52,725 bases of DNA, taken from a virus. Below, piece by piece: positions 7,732 through 15,584 of the stretch. The stretch lies in the IMG/VR virus record IMGVR_UViG_3300044961_000417, positions 1 to 52,725 of that record. One strand, 5' to 3'. Every line of letters begins with the position of its first letter. The stretch's first letter is position 1. A program made the translations under genes and the position numbers. The notes below the pieces were generated by a model. The model did not search any database. It was not told the origin of the DNA and saw only the letters and a program-made list of their open reading frames with translations.

Positions 7732-8338
7732 AAAGCCAGTAGAAAGTTACAGCCACAGCGGGTGCGGGTTACGGCTATTGTTCGATCAGCCCGATGTGTT
7801 TCCAGGGCTAGTCTGCTTGTGGGAATGTGTGGAGCAAACTGCTGATCGAGACTTGCTTCTGCTGTGCGTCAACCTGGCCCAGTTTCGAGCGACAGCCGGG
7901 ACTACTGGCGATTCCCATCCATGGCGCAGGGCGTTCGAGGTGAAGGCGAGGCAGGAAATCGCAAAACAGCGCGGCACCCTGCGCCACTCGTCGCACCTAG
8001 TATTTGTGGCATGGCGATCCCGCAAGCCTGTCAAGAGTAGATTTGTGCAAGGAAAGCTGGTCAACTACTGCTCAATAGATCTGCAACACTGCTTTGCAGT
8101 GAATCTCCAGTCCACGCGGCAGGCGCAAGAACTGTTTGTAGGGCAGAACTTCTACGCCACCCGGATTATGAGGGTATTGGCGTTTCGATGCCTGCGGATG
8201 GGGAGTACTCCGCACAATTCCTGGCTAGATCTGGTCGGGAACGTGCCCTGGCTGGTGTGGATGGATTACTACGCTCGGAGGGGTGCCAGCGGCATCTCAC
8301 CGGATCATTGCATCCAGATCAGTCAAAACACCCAGTAG
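7655..8338 (+). CDS. conserved-looking protein of unknown function
   Basis: 227 residues from ATG 7655, overlapping the GIY-YIG gene by 77 nt; a later start is possible. Soluble, several Cys/Trp, no motif recognised. It converges on the minus-strand gene at 8323, with a 16-nt overlap of the two 3' ends. It closes the membrane operon. Confidence 0.5.
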   Translation: MQDVISRLVDWLRGVVGLRQDGQPLEKPVESYSHSGCGLRLLFDQPDVFPGLVCLWECVEQTADRDLLLLCVNLAQFRATAGTTGDSHPWRRAFEVKARQEIAKQRGTLRHSSHLVFVAWRSRKPVKSRFVQGKLVNYCSIDLQHCFAVNLQSTRQAQELFVGQNFYATRIMRVLAFRCLRMGSTPHNSWLDLVGNVPWLVWMDYYARRGASGISPDHCIQISQNTQ

Positions 8339-8712
8339 ATGATCCACAGGTGGAGAATTTGGTCGATCGCAATGTTCAGCCACATAAGGCTGCCGCTGAA
8401 GTAGCTTGGCTGCGCGTTTGGGTTGTAACTGCGATAGTCTAGCCAGCCGTGCCACGTCCAGTCTGTCCAAGACCAGTTTGTGAATCGCGGAACGACAGAC
8501 GCAATCCGGTAATGATCGATAATGGTGTGCGTCCAGAACAATGTGAACAACACGAACGGGTCAATTGACACAAGCAGAAATGGAGCCGTATATACGGCAC
8601 CGTGGACGATTGCCGCCCACAAAGAGGTATGCTTCTTGGTAGCCATCCATGTAGTCTGAAGTACGAAATCAGCAGTCAGATGGAGCAATATGAGTTCAAA
8701 TCCGATTGACAT
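8323..8712 (-). CDS. DUF3307-like small integral membrane protein
   Basis: 129 residues, strongly hydrophobic, three to four TM helices. The start, HLTADFVLQTTWMATKKHTSL, matches the DUF3307 pattern (HLxxDFxLQxxWMAxxK); the following conserved His in AAIVHGAVY and the H-x-x-I-D in THTIIDHYR also fit. DUF3307 proteins occur in phages and plasmids with unknown function. It is the only leftward gene in this part; its start codon overlaps the -35 box of the divergent promoter at 8706-8734. Confidence 0.65.
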   Translation of the reverse strand: MSIGFELILLHLTADFVLQTTWMATKKHTSLWAAIVHGAVYTAPFLLVSIDPFVLFTLFWTHTIIDHYRIASVVPRFTNWSWTDWTWHGWLDYRSYNPNAQPSYFSGSLMWLNIAIDQILHLWIIYWVF

Positions 8713-8734
8713 AAATAGCCCAAAAGATTACGAT
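8706..8734 (+). promoter_or_regulatory. promoter TTGACA-N17-TACGAT
   Basis: Perfect TTGACA (8706-8711), exactly 17 nt, then TACGAT (8729-8734), about 30 nt before the gene at 8763. Same architecture as the promoters at 11895, 14877 and 49540. Confidence 0.65.
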
Positions 8735-8762
8735 TAAATGTAACCACTTTTTCACCACACCC

Positions 8763-9254
8763 ATGAAAACGTCCGTCACTCTAGCGAGAACGTTTTGTCC
8801 TCAGTCGATGTTTGAGCCAATAAAATTCGATGTATTCATCGAAGTTGAATCCGAGCAGTCGTGGGCCGACGTATACTCGGAAGGGATGCGTCTAGCTAGG
8901 AAAATTTTGGAGGTTGGGGCAAAGCCAATTCTCAGTGGGGCGTCCCCCAAGGCGACCCACAAGAATGGTGCCCCAGAACCCGATGAACCGCCCACAATTG
9001 CGACCCTGATTTCCCCATTAGATATCGCTGTCGGAATGGAAATCGTGAACGTCAGACTAGGGTTTTCGCAGACTTGGCAGATCGAGCGCCCTTACCGTAG
9101 CTCAGTCAGCCCGTCCACAAGTATTGCTGTGGATCTAAGTCTGCCGCTAGATCAAGCAGTACCCCAGGCATGGGAGACACTGATTGTCGGCGTTTACGTT
9201 TCAGTTCAGGATTTCTTGGTTGCTGGTGGTCGATGGTCGAGAAAACTAGCGTAG
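8763..9254 (+). CDS. unknown phage-type protein
   Basis: 163 residues. The opening MKTSVTLARTFCPQSMFEPI followed by a charged FDVFIEVE stretch is a beta-strand pattern common at the start of small phage replication-region proteins, but I cannot name the family. A central Pro/Asn linker separates it from a second half. It is the first gene behind the 8706 promoter and is followed 7 nt later by the RDF-like gene, so both are likely co-transcribed. Confidence 0.55.
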   Translation: MKTSVTLARTFCPQSMFEPIKFDVFIEVESEQSWADVYSEGMRLARKILEVGAKPILSGASPKATHKNGAPEPDEPPTIATLISPLDIAVGMEIVNVRLGFSQTWQIERPYRSSVSPSTSIAVDLSLPLDQAVPQAWETLIVGVYVSVQDFLVAGGRWSRKLA

Positions 9255-9261
9255 GTGAATC

Positions 9262-10455
9262 ATGCCCCATTTAGCACAAGTTACAGAATTTCTAGAGCGG
9301 CAGGGCCCGCCGCGCCCTCCGATTGGCGCGACGATTAAAAAAGGTGAGAGTAAAGAAGAAGCCGAAGCGGCCGGCCGCAAAATGCCCAAAGACCGTGACT
9401 ACTTTCGACTGCATCCAGCAGACGGATACGAGCATCTGGCAGATCTGTGGACAGATGCGTTTGGCCCGGAGCCGAAGTCGTTTAGGGCGATTCTGCCCTT
9501 CGATGAAGCTGACAGAATCTTTGAAACATCGTTCAAGCTATACGGAACAGATAAAAAGGGTGGCAAGGGGTCGCTGAATCGATTGTGCGACGGTAGACAT
9601 GTGCTCCAGACACGAGAACACGCTGGTCAGTTCATGGTGTTCAATCCAACAGATGCCACAGGGTGCCCGATCAAGTGCTGCATGGAAGGGAAGCACCCTG
9701 CTGAAAAGCCTGAATGTGGCGCTCGGCTTCAAGTCGAGTTCTACGTTGAAATCCCGGAGATGAATCAACCGCTGATCTATAAGATACACAGCGGGGCGTG
9801 GTTCGACGTGCAGACTATTGGCAGATCGTTCATGCAGATCGGAGAGACGATACGGCGCGTCAACCAGCTATGTCCAGATTTCTTTGTGTCTCTCCAGGGG
9901 ATTCCGATTGTCGTCTCGCGGCGAGAGCAAGCGAACTCTCAGCGGAAGCGAATCAAGGGTGATGGCGGCGGCATGGTAATTACGGGCGAACGGAGCACGA
10001 GAATAGACCACAACATCTTTGTTGAGTTTGACCCGGACTACTACGCCAGCGTTTCCATGATTATTCAGAGCCAACAGCGCCTTGGGTTGGCTCAGCGGGT
10101 TCAGCAGGCGGCAGCGCTTACGGGGTCTGCGCCAATGGCGGTTCCACAGTTGCAGCCTGAACGCGATCGCCCGATTGATGTCCGCGCTGCCCAGGTCGTC
10201 GTTCCCCAGGTAATAGAGGAAACGTCGTTCTGGAGAACTTTGAATGATCTGGCAGAACGAACCGACACACCTGAAAAGTTTGATCGGTTGATTGGCTGGA
10301 TTGAAACCCACAAGATCGAGGTCGTATATATTCGTGACGCGGAAGAAAAAATCGACAGTCTACTTGTCCCACTTGTGGAAATGTTTGGTCAAGATACCGG
10401 ACTAGACGCCGATCCCGTTTACGATACCATCGATGCTCCCCACGTCTCAGACTAG
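9262..10455 (+). CDS. Gp3/recombination-directionality-factor-like protein
   Basis: 397 residues, good ribosome site (AGGTGA 5 nt before ATG). After a charged N-terminus comes a cysteine-bearing region (GCPIKCCMEGKHPAEKPECG, about 133-153) and a beta segment with YKIHSGAWFDVQTIGRSFMQ (about 172-191). This pairing of a zinc-like Cys cluster with an 'I-H-T/S-S/A-W' segment is seen in Gp3-like phage proteins that include directionality factors of serine integrases. No integrase is visible here, so a DNA-metabolism role is as likely. A terminator follows 20 nt downstream. Confidence 0.45.
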   Translation: MPHLAQVTEFLERQGPPRPPIGATIKKGESKEEAEAAGRKMPKDRDYFRLHPADGYEHLADLWTDAFGPEPKSFRAILPFDEADRIFETSFKLYGTDKKGGKGSLNRLCDGRHVLQTREHAGQFMVFNPTDATGCPIKCCMEGKHPAEKPECGARLQVEFYVEIPEMNQPLIYKIHSGAWFDVQTIGRSFMQIGETIRRVNQLCPDFFVSLQGIPIVVSRREQANSQRKRIKGDGGGMVITGERSTRIDHNIFVEFDPDYYASVSMIIQSQQRLGLAQRVQQAAALTGSAPMAVPQLQPERDRPIDVRAAQVVVPQVIEETSFWRTLNDLAERTDTPEKFDRLIGWIETHKIEVVYIRDAEEKIDSLLVPLVEMFGQDTGLDADPVYDTIDAPHVSD

Positions 10456-10475
10456 ACCGCGTATGCCAAGCCCAG

Positions 10476-10507
10476 GCGGAGATGCTAGAGATCTCCGCTT
10501 TATTTCT
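10476..10507 (+). terminator. intrinsic terminator after the 8763-10455 unit
   Basis: 8-bp perfect stem GCGGAGAT / ATCTCCGC with a 7-nt loop, directly followed by TTTATTTCT. Confidence 0.7.
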
Positions 10508-10517
10508 ATATTTGCTG

Positions 10518-11183
10518 ATGTTGTATCCGTTCATTTCAACCCTAAACGCACTCAGGATCGACTACAAAATAAAACTGAGTGATTTGAGACTAAATGTAGA
10601 AAACGACACACTGCGGCTAACGTTGCCCTCTGAGGAAGCGGCAGATCTCCTCAGTGATGTGTACCCTACACTAAACGGTACGCATTTCGGGATAGAACTG
10701 ATAGTAGGCGGTGAAGTTTATGACCATATCCGCCCCGGAAGTTTTATCAAGGCGCGTGCTATGGAATCTGAATTTATGCGGTCACATTCCAGCCTGCTAT
10801 CAGTCCTAACCGAATCCGCTACGTACTATGTACACTCACGGAGTGACGGCTATCGGTGTCTAGATGTCGCTCCACGGTTGGGGAATCACCGGGTTCTTTA
10901 TAAGCCAATTGATCAGATCTTAGGTGAGGCGATTGATCCGATGGCTCACGTAGTCGAATACAGCCGCCTCAAAGTGATACTGGATTTGCTGGAAATTAAC
11001 TCAGTAAACCCAGACGTAAAGACACACAGCATGACGTACACGCACGAATGGCAAGGTCGTGACTGGGGCAAAGTCATAACTGCATCCCTATGGGGAGAGC
11101 GAGAAGTGGTGACAATTACTCGATCCAGAGCAGAGCAGGCATGTTGGCAGGATGAGTTTTGGCGGGCACGCGCAAGCGCTTAA
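10518..11183 (+). CDS. unknown protein
   Basis: About 221 residues from ATG 10518. An upstream in-frame ATG at 10482 lies inside the terminator stem, so I prefer the later start. Mostly soluble alpha/beta, with no recognised motif; the central IELIVGGEVYDHIRPG and the C-terminal WGEREVVTITRSRAE look structured. It converges with the repressor gene, the two stops overlapping by 4 nt. Confidence 0.55.
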   Translation: MLYPFISTLNALRIDYKIKLSDLRLNVENDTLRLTLPSEEAADLLSDVYPTLNGTHFGIELIVGGEVYDHIRPGSFIKARAMESEFMRSHSSLLSVLTESATYYVHSRSDGYRCLDVAPRLGNHRVLYKPIDQILGEAIDPMAHVVEYSRLKVILDLLEINSVNPDVKTHSMTYTHEWQGRDWGKVITASLWGEREVVTITRSRAEQACWQDEFWRARASA

Positions 11184-11815
11184 TGTGTTAGGCAAGGCTC
11201 GTCCACATGCTCGACCTCTGTGGGCGAGTCCGTCAGCATCGACCGTAGCATGAGTGGGGTAATTGACGGCACTCCGTCGATTTTGCTAATCGCTCTGGAG
11301 ATAGTAGTCAAGATCGGGTCGGTCGGTTCGATACGGATATCGCCTCGAATCAACAGCCGGATTGTTTGCGTTCTTTGTTCTTTAACTTCCGGTGTTAGTT
11401 TTGACAATGCACAATGTCCCAAGAACCAGTCAATTCCGGCACCGAGAGTAGATTTTTGAAAGGGATTGTACCCGTGTGCTGCAAGTATTCCACGAATGAA
11501 TGCGGCTACAGGGGATAAGTCCACTGGTGTGGGAGGCGTCGCTAGTCCAAATGCCAACCCTATCAATTCGATCTCGCTGTAGACTACATCTCGTCCCATC
11601 TCATCTCGCAAAGGGTTTCCGTCTGCCAGCAAGTGTTGAGTAGTCTCAGCAAGTCTTATCAGGTTTTCCGGGGAGAGCTTATCGGACTCCCCGGTTGCTA
11701 TCTTGGACAAACTGGACTTCGATATTCCAGACAATCTTGATAAAGCTCTCTCTCCGCCCACATGATCGGACAGCTTTTTAATAAGGTTTTCTAACAAGGG
11801 AACTCCTAGAAGCAC
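11180..11815 (-). CDS. XRE-family repressor-like regulator
   Basis: 211 residues. The N-terminal 60 residues form a helix-turn-helix of the XRE/Cro type: LLENLIKKLSDHVGGERALS, then the turn LSGISKSSLSKIATGESDKL and a third helix NLIRLAETTQHLL. The remaining 140 residues are helical and could dimerise or sense a ligand. It is divergent from the helicase-led replication operon; the 134-bp gap holds two dyads and a promoter. By position it is the candidate master repressor of replication genes. Confidence 0.75.
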   Translation of the reverse strand: MLLGVPLLENLIKKLSDHVGGERALSRLSGISKSSLSKIATGESDKLSPENLIRLAETTQHLLADGNPLRDEMGRDVVYSEIELIGLAFGLATPPTPVDLSPVAAFIRGILAAHGYNPFQKSTLGAGIDWFLGHCALSKLTPEVKEQRTQTIRLLIRGDIRIEPTDPILTTISRAISKIDGVPSITPLMLRSMLTDSPTEVEHVDEPCLTH

Positions 11816-11827
11816 ATACTACACTAG

Positions 11828-11844
11828 TTATATATCTTATATAA
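11828..11844. promoter_or_regulatory. 17-bp operator candidate TTATATA-tct-TATATAA
   Basis: Perfect 7-bp dyad with a 3-bp centre, 13 bp upstream of the XRE start codon. Size and symmetry fit an XRE dimer, so autoregulation is plausible. Confidence 0.4.
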
Positions 11845-11865
11845 ACCACAAAGATCAATAAAATG

Positions 11866-11876
11866 GCGGATTCCGC
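11866..11876. promoter_or_regulatory. second dyad GCGGA-t-TCCGC in the divergent region
   Basis: Perfect 5-bp arms around one base, 19 bp before the -35 box of the helicase promoter. Possible second regulator site; weak evidence because of its short length. Confidence 0.25.
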
Positions 11877-11894
11877 TCAATAAATTAAAACATA

Positions 11895-11923
11895 TTGACA
11901 CAAAAACTGCAAGTTGTTACGAT
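11895..11923 (+). promoter_or_regulatory. replication-operon promoter TTGACA-N17-TACGAT
   Basis: TTGACA (11895-11900), exactly 17 nt, TACGAT (11918-11923) within TTGTTACGATA. It lies 26 nt before the helicase start and opposite the repressor. Confidence 0.7.
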
Positions 11924-11949
11924 ATTAGAGAACCCAATCGGAACTGGCT

Positions 11950-14871
11950 ATGGATCTAGATCTCGAATTAATCAACGTAGCAACGGCTGAACCTGAGATA
12001 GGTGACCCCCCAGACTGGCTGACGCCCGAAAAACCAGCTTTCATTGGCGCTGTTGGCAGAAACCAGACCTGCCAAGCAATCGTTGGAAGATTTGCGTATT
12101 TCGAGAACGGTATTGTCCTGGATTGGGAAAATGCGATCGCTGACGGTGTGATTTCCCAGCCTCGGTTCGACGCAACAGAACGGAGTATCCAAGAAATCGT
12201 TCAGAAAATTCAAGAGGTGACGTTTCGGAATATTGCGTGGGCACTTGTCGAGTCAGGCGATCTTAATTACGTCGAAGTAGAGCAGCCCCAGCCAGCAGAG
12301 TACGTGCCGATTCCAGAAGACCTTCATCCAGATGTCGCAGGAGCATTGCCCTTTCCACGGCTTTATCGTCACCAGGCTGAGAGCTTTGAGGCGCTCCGCT
12401 GTGGAAAAGGATTGGGATTGTTCACACCGACCGCATCGGGAAAGACAGGTTGTTTTCTTCCAGGTATATTCGATGCGCTGTTGCGTGACCCGACCAAGAC
12501 AGCGCTGTTCGTCTATCCAATCAAGGCACTTGCCAATGATCAATCCGCGAAAATGGCGGAGATTAACAATAGGTTACCTACACCTGTTCCCATCGCGCTC
12601 ATCACAGGCGATATACCTAGCGCCAGGCGGCCCGCGCTGCTTGATACGTGCCGCATCCTCTGTATGAGTCCAGACGTGCTCCACTGGATGCTCAACAACG
12701 TCACTAAGGGAGAGGCGTGGGAGGGATTGCGACGATTCTTCTTGAACTTGAAATTTATCGTAATTGATGAAGGGCATACGTACCGAGGCGTGTTCGGCGG
12801 AAACATGATTAACCTGTGTCGGCGCATCCGTGGCGCTGTGAACACGGTGAGCATGATGCGAGGAAATGTTGACGTTCTTGCACTAGAAGACGCATTGCCA
12901 CCGTTGCCTGCTGACGAGCGGGAGTATCTATCTGCGTTGCCGACCACAATGGTCGCAGAGCGCAAAGTTCAATGGATTGTGGCGTCTGCCACAGTCGGGA
13001 ACCCACAAAAACTTGCTTGTAAGCTGGCGGGCTGGGATAAGTGCCCAGGTCGGTTGCATTCTGTGGAGAAGTCTACCGCAGGCAGTAAAGGGCGAGTGTT
13101 CCTCGCACTTAAGCCCCAGAAAAGTCTAAATGCCACGGTTGTCAGTGCTGCAATTTCTGCGATCGCTGCGAACCTGAGCGGCATCGTGTTCACGAACAGC
13201 CGAGATCGTACAAAATCTCTTGTGTCGCAGATCAAGGAAATGTCTGCAAAGCAAGGGCGGCGAGATATCGGACAGCAGGTAATGGGTTATTACGGCAGTC
13301 TCAAAACTGAAGACCGGGCCGAAATCATTAGGGCGCTGTCTACCAAGGACAAAAGCTGTGTGATTAGCACGTCTGCGCTGGAAGCAGGGATCGATCTACC
13401 CGATCTGCGGTTTGTAATCCTGGCTGGCTATGGTGGCTCGATCATGTCCACACGGCAACGCATGGGGCGATGTGGGCGAACGGCACCGGGGTTGGTGATC
13501 TTCGTCCCCTCAGCGAACGACTACCTAGACTCGTACTACTCAAAACAGCCTGAATTGCTGCTGCACGGCGCTGCGGAGTTTGCCGAGTCGAACCCTGACT
13601 ACCCGATCACAGTGGGACGCCACTTGTCCTGCGCTGGTAGAGAGGGGTATCTGCCCGCAAGCCATGTGTCCGAAACGTTCGGCTGGATCGGCAGTGCTGT
13701 TCTAGAAAAAATGGTGACTCGCGGAGCGCTGGCGGTGGATCAAGGGATGGTCAGCAGCAAGGAGACTAACCCTCACGGTGAGGTGAACATGCGCGGCACG
13801 GGGGGGTTCACTGTATCGGTAAAAGATGCCGCCACAGGTGATGAAATCGAGCAGATGGATGATGCCCTGGCTATCAGCGAGGTGTATCCAGGCGCAATTT
13901 ACAAAGCCAGTTCGCTCGGTTCAGATGATGGACTCGATTGGTTCGTCAGCGAAGAGTTGGATATGAAAAAGCGCGTGGCCAGGCTGAAGAAAATCGATCA
14001 GCCTGAATACTCAACTCAAGCTTTGGGTTCGCTCAACGTCACTCCGTTGAAAGGTTTAATGGAGCCTAAGATTTTGGAGGATGTGACCGGGAGAATCCGG
14101 ATCAGCCTTGACTGGGGGCGAGTGGTGAGAACCACGTTCGGCTATAACGAAGTCGAGGAAGTCACGACGCATCGCTGTGGGCGCTCCAACTGCGGATTGC
14201 ACAACAAAGACCAAAGCACGGAACGAGATACGTGTGCGTCATGCCGGATGAAAATGAAAGCTCACAAGAAAAAGACTGTAGTGAACATGGAAACGTTTGA
14301 AGCGCCCTATCATAGCGGGTTCGATGCACCCGTTTTGTCGGTCGAGTTTGACATGGACATGTGCTCGGAAATCATTCGGCAGGTTGAGGTTGCCAAAGCG
14401 AAAGCGCTTGACATATTCAATGGTGATCTCAACGTTGCCTTGGCGGATGGGGCAGACCCTCTGTGGGACGCTGACCCAGTGTTTTTAGGGTTGCATTCGT
14501 TCGCCCACGGCATGAAGTTTGCGACGCCACTGGTGACGTTGTTCAGCCGTTATGACCTAAACGCTATGGTTGAGCAACCCAAAAAAGCAAGAGTAGATGA
14601 ACCGGAGACACCGCTTTATGACTCGAACGGATGGAGCGCCTTCAAGGTGCGGCTGTATGACACCAGTTCCGGCGGCAGCGGTGCTGTTCAATCCATCTTT
14701 GAGGAGATGGTCACGTTCTGTGAGCGATCGCTGGACTTGTCACATAGCTGCGCCTGTAATTTCGGGTGCCCATCCTGCCTAATTGACCCAACCTGCCCAC
14801 AGGGGAACAAGGGTCTAAACAAGATTGTCGGAATGTCCCTCACCGACTTGGTTTCAAAAAATTTGAAATGA
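11950..14871 (+). CDS. SF2 DEAD/DEAH helicase with C-terminal Cys cluster (MrfA/YprA-like)
   Basis: 973 residues. Motif I TPTASGKT (about 159-166), motif II DEGH (273-276), motif III SAT (about 345), motif VI QRMGRCGRT (about 503-511). The C-terminal region ends in a four-cysteine cluster, CACNFGCPSCLIDPTC (about 933-948), as in DUF1998/MrfA-type 3'-5' DNA repair helicases, which bind a metal there. A second Cys group (HRCGRSNCGLH ... CASC, about 738-763) lies in the middle. It should translocate on single-stranded DNA using ATP. It leads the replication operon under its own promoter, so a replicative or recombination role in the element is likely. Confidence 0.85.
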   Translation: MDLDLELINVATAEPEIGDPPDWLTPEKPAFIGAVGRNQTCQAIVGRFAYFENGIVLDWENAIADGVISQPRFDATERSIQEIVQKIQEVTFRNIAWALVESGDLNYVEVEQPQPAEYVPIPEDLHPDVAGALPFPRLYRHQAESFEALRCGKGLGLFTPTASGKTGCFLPGIFDALLRDPTKTALFVYPIKALANDQSAKMAEINNRLPTPVPIALITGDIPSARRPALLDTCRILCMSPDVLHWMLNNVTKGEAWEGLRRFFLNLKFIVIDEGHTYRGVFGGNMINLCRRIRGAVNTVSMMRGNVDVLALEDALPPLPADEREYLSALPTTMVAERKVQWIVASATVGNPQKLACKLAGWDKCPGRLHSVEKSTAGSKGRVFLALKPQKSLNATVVSAAISAIAANLSGIVFTNSRDRTKSLVSQIKEMSAKQGRRDIGQQVMGYYGSLKTEDRAEIIRALSTKDKSCVISTSALEAGIDLPDLRFVILAGYGGSIMSTRQRMGRCGRTAPGLVIFVPSANDYLDSYYSKQPELLLHGAAEFAESNPDYPITVGRHLSCAGREGYLPASHVSETFGWIGSAVLEKMVTRGALAVDQGMVSSKETNPHGEVNMRGTGGFTVSVKDAATGDEIEQMDDALAISEVYPGAIYKASSLGSDDGLDWFVSEELDMKKRVARLKKIDQPEYSTQALGSLNVTPLKGLMEPKILEDVTGRIRISLDWGRVVRTTFGYNEVEEVTTHRCGRSNCGLHNKDQSTERDTCASCRMKMKAHKKKTVVNMETFEAPYHSGFDAPVLSVEFDMDMCSEIIRQVEVAKAKALDIFNGDLNVALADGADPLWDADPVFLGLHSFAHGMKFATPLVTLFSRYDLNAMVEQPKKARVDEPETPLYDSNGWSAFKVRLYDTSSGGSGAVQSIFEEMVTFCERSLDLSHSCACNFGCPSCLIDPTCPQGNKGLNKIVGMSLTDLVSKNLK

Positions 14872-14876
14872 TTCAA

Positions 14877-14905
14877 TTGACTATATTTGAGTCATTTGTT
14901 ACGAT
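14877..14905 (+). promoter_or_regulatory. promoter TTGACT-N17-TACGAT
   Basis: TTGACT (14877-14882), 17 nt, TACGAT (14900-14905), again in the context TTGTTACGATA. It lies immediately behind the helicase stop and drives 14936. Confidence 0.65.
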
Positions 14906-14935
14906 ACAGAACAGGCAGTCAGATCTCGGATCCGT

Positions 14936-15499
14936 ATGCAGATTTTTGAAATTCCAAAAAAAGACAGAGATTCGCTTTTCTGCGCCGCAGGACTTGTAAC
15001 CGGGGTGTTGTCCAGACACGAACGCTGTGGGTGGCTGCTAGACAAGCGACCCGTCCGATTAGGCAAGCTGCTGGTGCGAGTGCTGGAAAGAGACGGTATT
15101 CCCACACAGTCTCAGCAGTTCAAGGCTTATCCACGGCAGGGGCGAGACGGGCTATCCCTGATGTTGATCACGCTTCGTACTCCAGATCGGCACACCCCAG
15201 TCGAGAGAGACTTGTTTACGGTGCAGGGAATGGTGACTCGCGTTGGCAGATCTAGCGCCACCGTTAAGATTCTGTATCAGCGGAAAGGAGGTGTGAAGTA
15301 TTTCAGCTTGACATTGACAGGCGAACAGATCCCTCAAAGTATCGCTGGAACAATCACCCAGTTCACATGCGCGTTGGAAGGCGATCGCTTTGTTGTAGAA
15401 GATTTTGAGGTGATCCGCAGGCTTCCTCCACAGCGGAAGGAAAAGAAGTGTGGTGATCCTGTGAAGACATACCGGAAGGTTCCGTTGAGTGTACCCTAG
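14936..15499 (+). CDS. unknown small replication-region protein (possibly OB-fold)
   Basis: 187 residues. The second half (DLFTVQGMVTRVGRSSATVK, then LTLTGEQIP and GDRFVVEDFEVI) has the alternating strands of an OB-type barrel, so single-strand or RNA binding is conceivable. A basic tail (RRLPPQRKEKK) follows. No family recognised. It sits between helicase and primase genes, with its own promoter. Confidence 0.5.
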   Translation: MQIFEIPKKDRDSLFCAAGLVTGVLSRHERCGWLLDKRPVRLGKLLVRVLERDGIPTQSQQFKAYPRQGRDGLSLMLITLRTPDRHTPVERDLFTVQGMVTRVGRSSATVKILYQRKGGVKYFSLTLTGEQIPQSIAGTITQFTCALEGDRFVVEDFEVIRRLPPQRKEKKCGDPVKTYRKVPLSVP

Positions 15500-15507
15500 T
15501 AGAAAGT

Positions 15508-15551
15508 GTCCCGCCAGGGGGACAAAAAAATCCCGCCTGGTTGGGCGGGAC
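15508..15551. promoter_or_regulatory. three-strand hairpin element before the primase gene
   Basis: GTCCCGCC (15508-15515), TCCCGCC (15531-15537) and GGCGGGAC (15544-15551) allow two exclusive pairings: first with third (8 bp) or second with third (7 bp). On the minus strand the proximal hairpin is followed by TTTTTTT, a terminator form; on the plus strand no T-run follows. It may be an attenuator, a protein site or a block to antisense transcription. Confidence 0.4.
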
Positions 15552-15584
15552 TCAAAAAACAATAATCAATAATTAAATTATACC

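Noticed and set aside
10482-10517. Start of the 10518 gene at ATG 10482
   Set aside because: This ATG lies within the stem of an intrinsic terminator and has GGAG only 0-1 nt away.
15531-15557. Rightward intrinsic terminator before the primase gene
   Set aside because: The hairpin is followed on the plus strand by CTCAAAAAA, without T-run; only the minus-strand reading is terminator-like.
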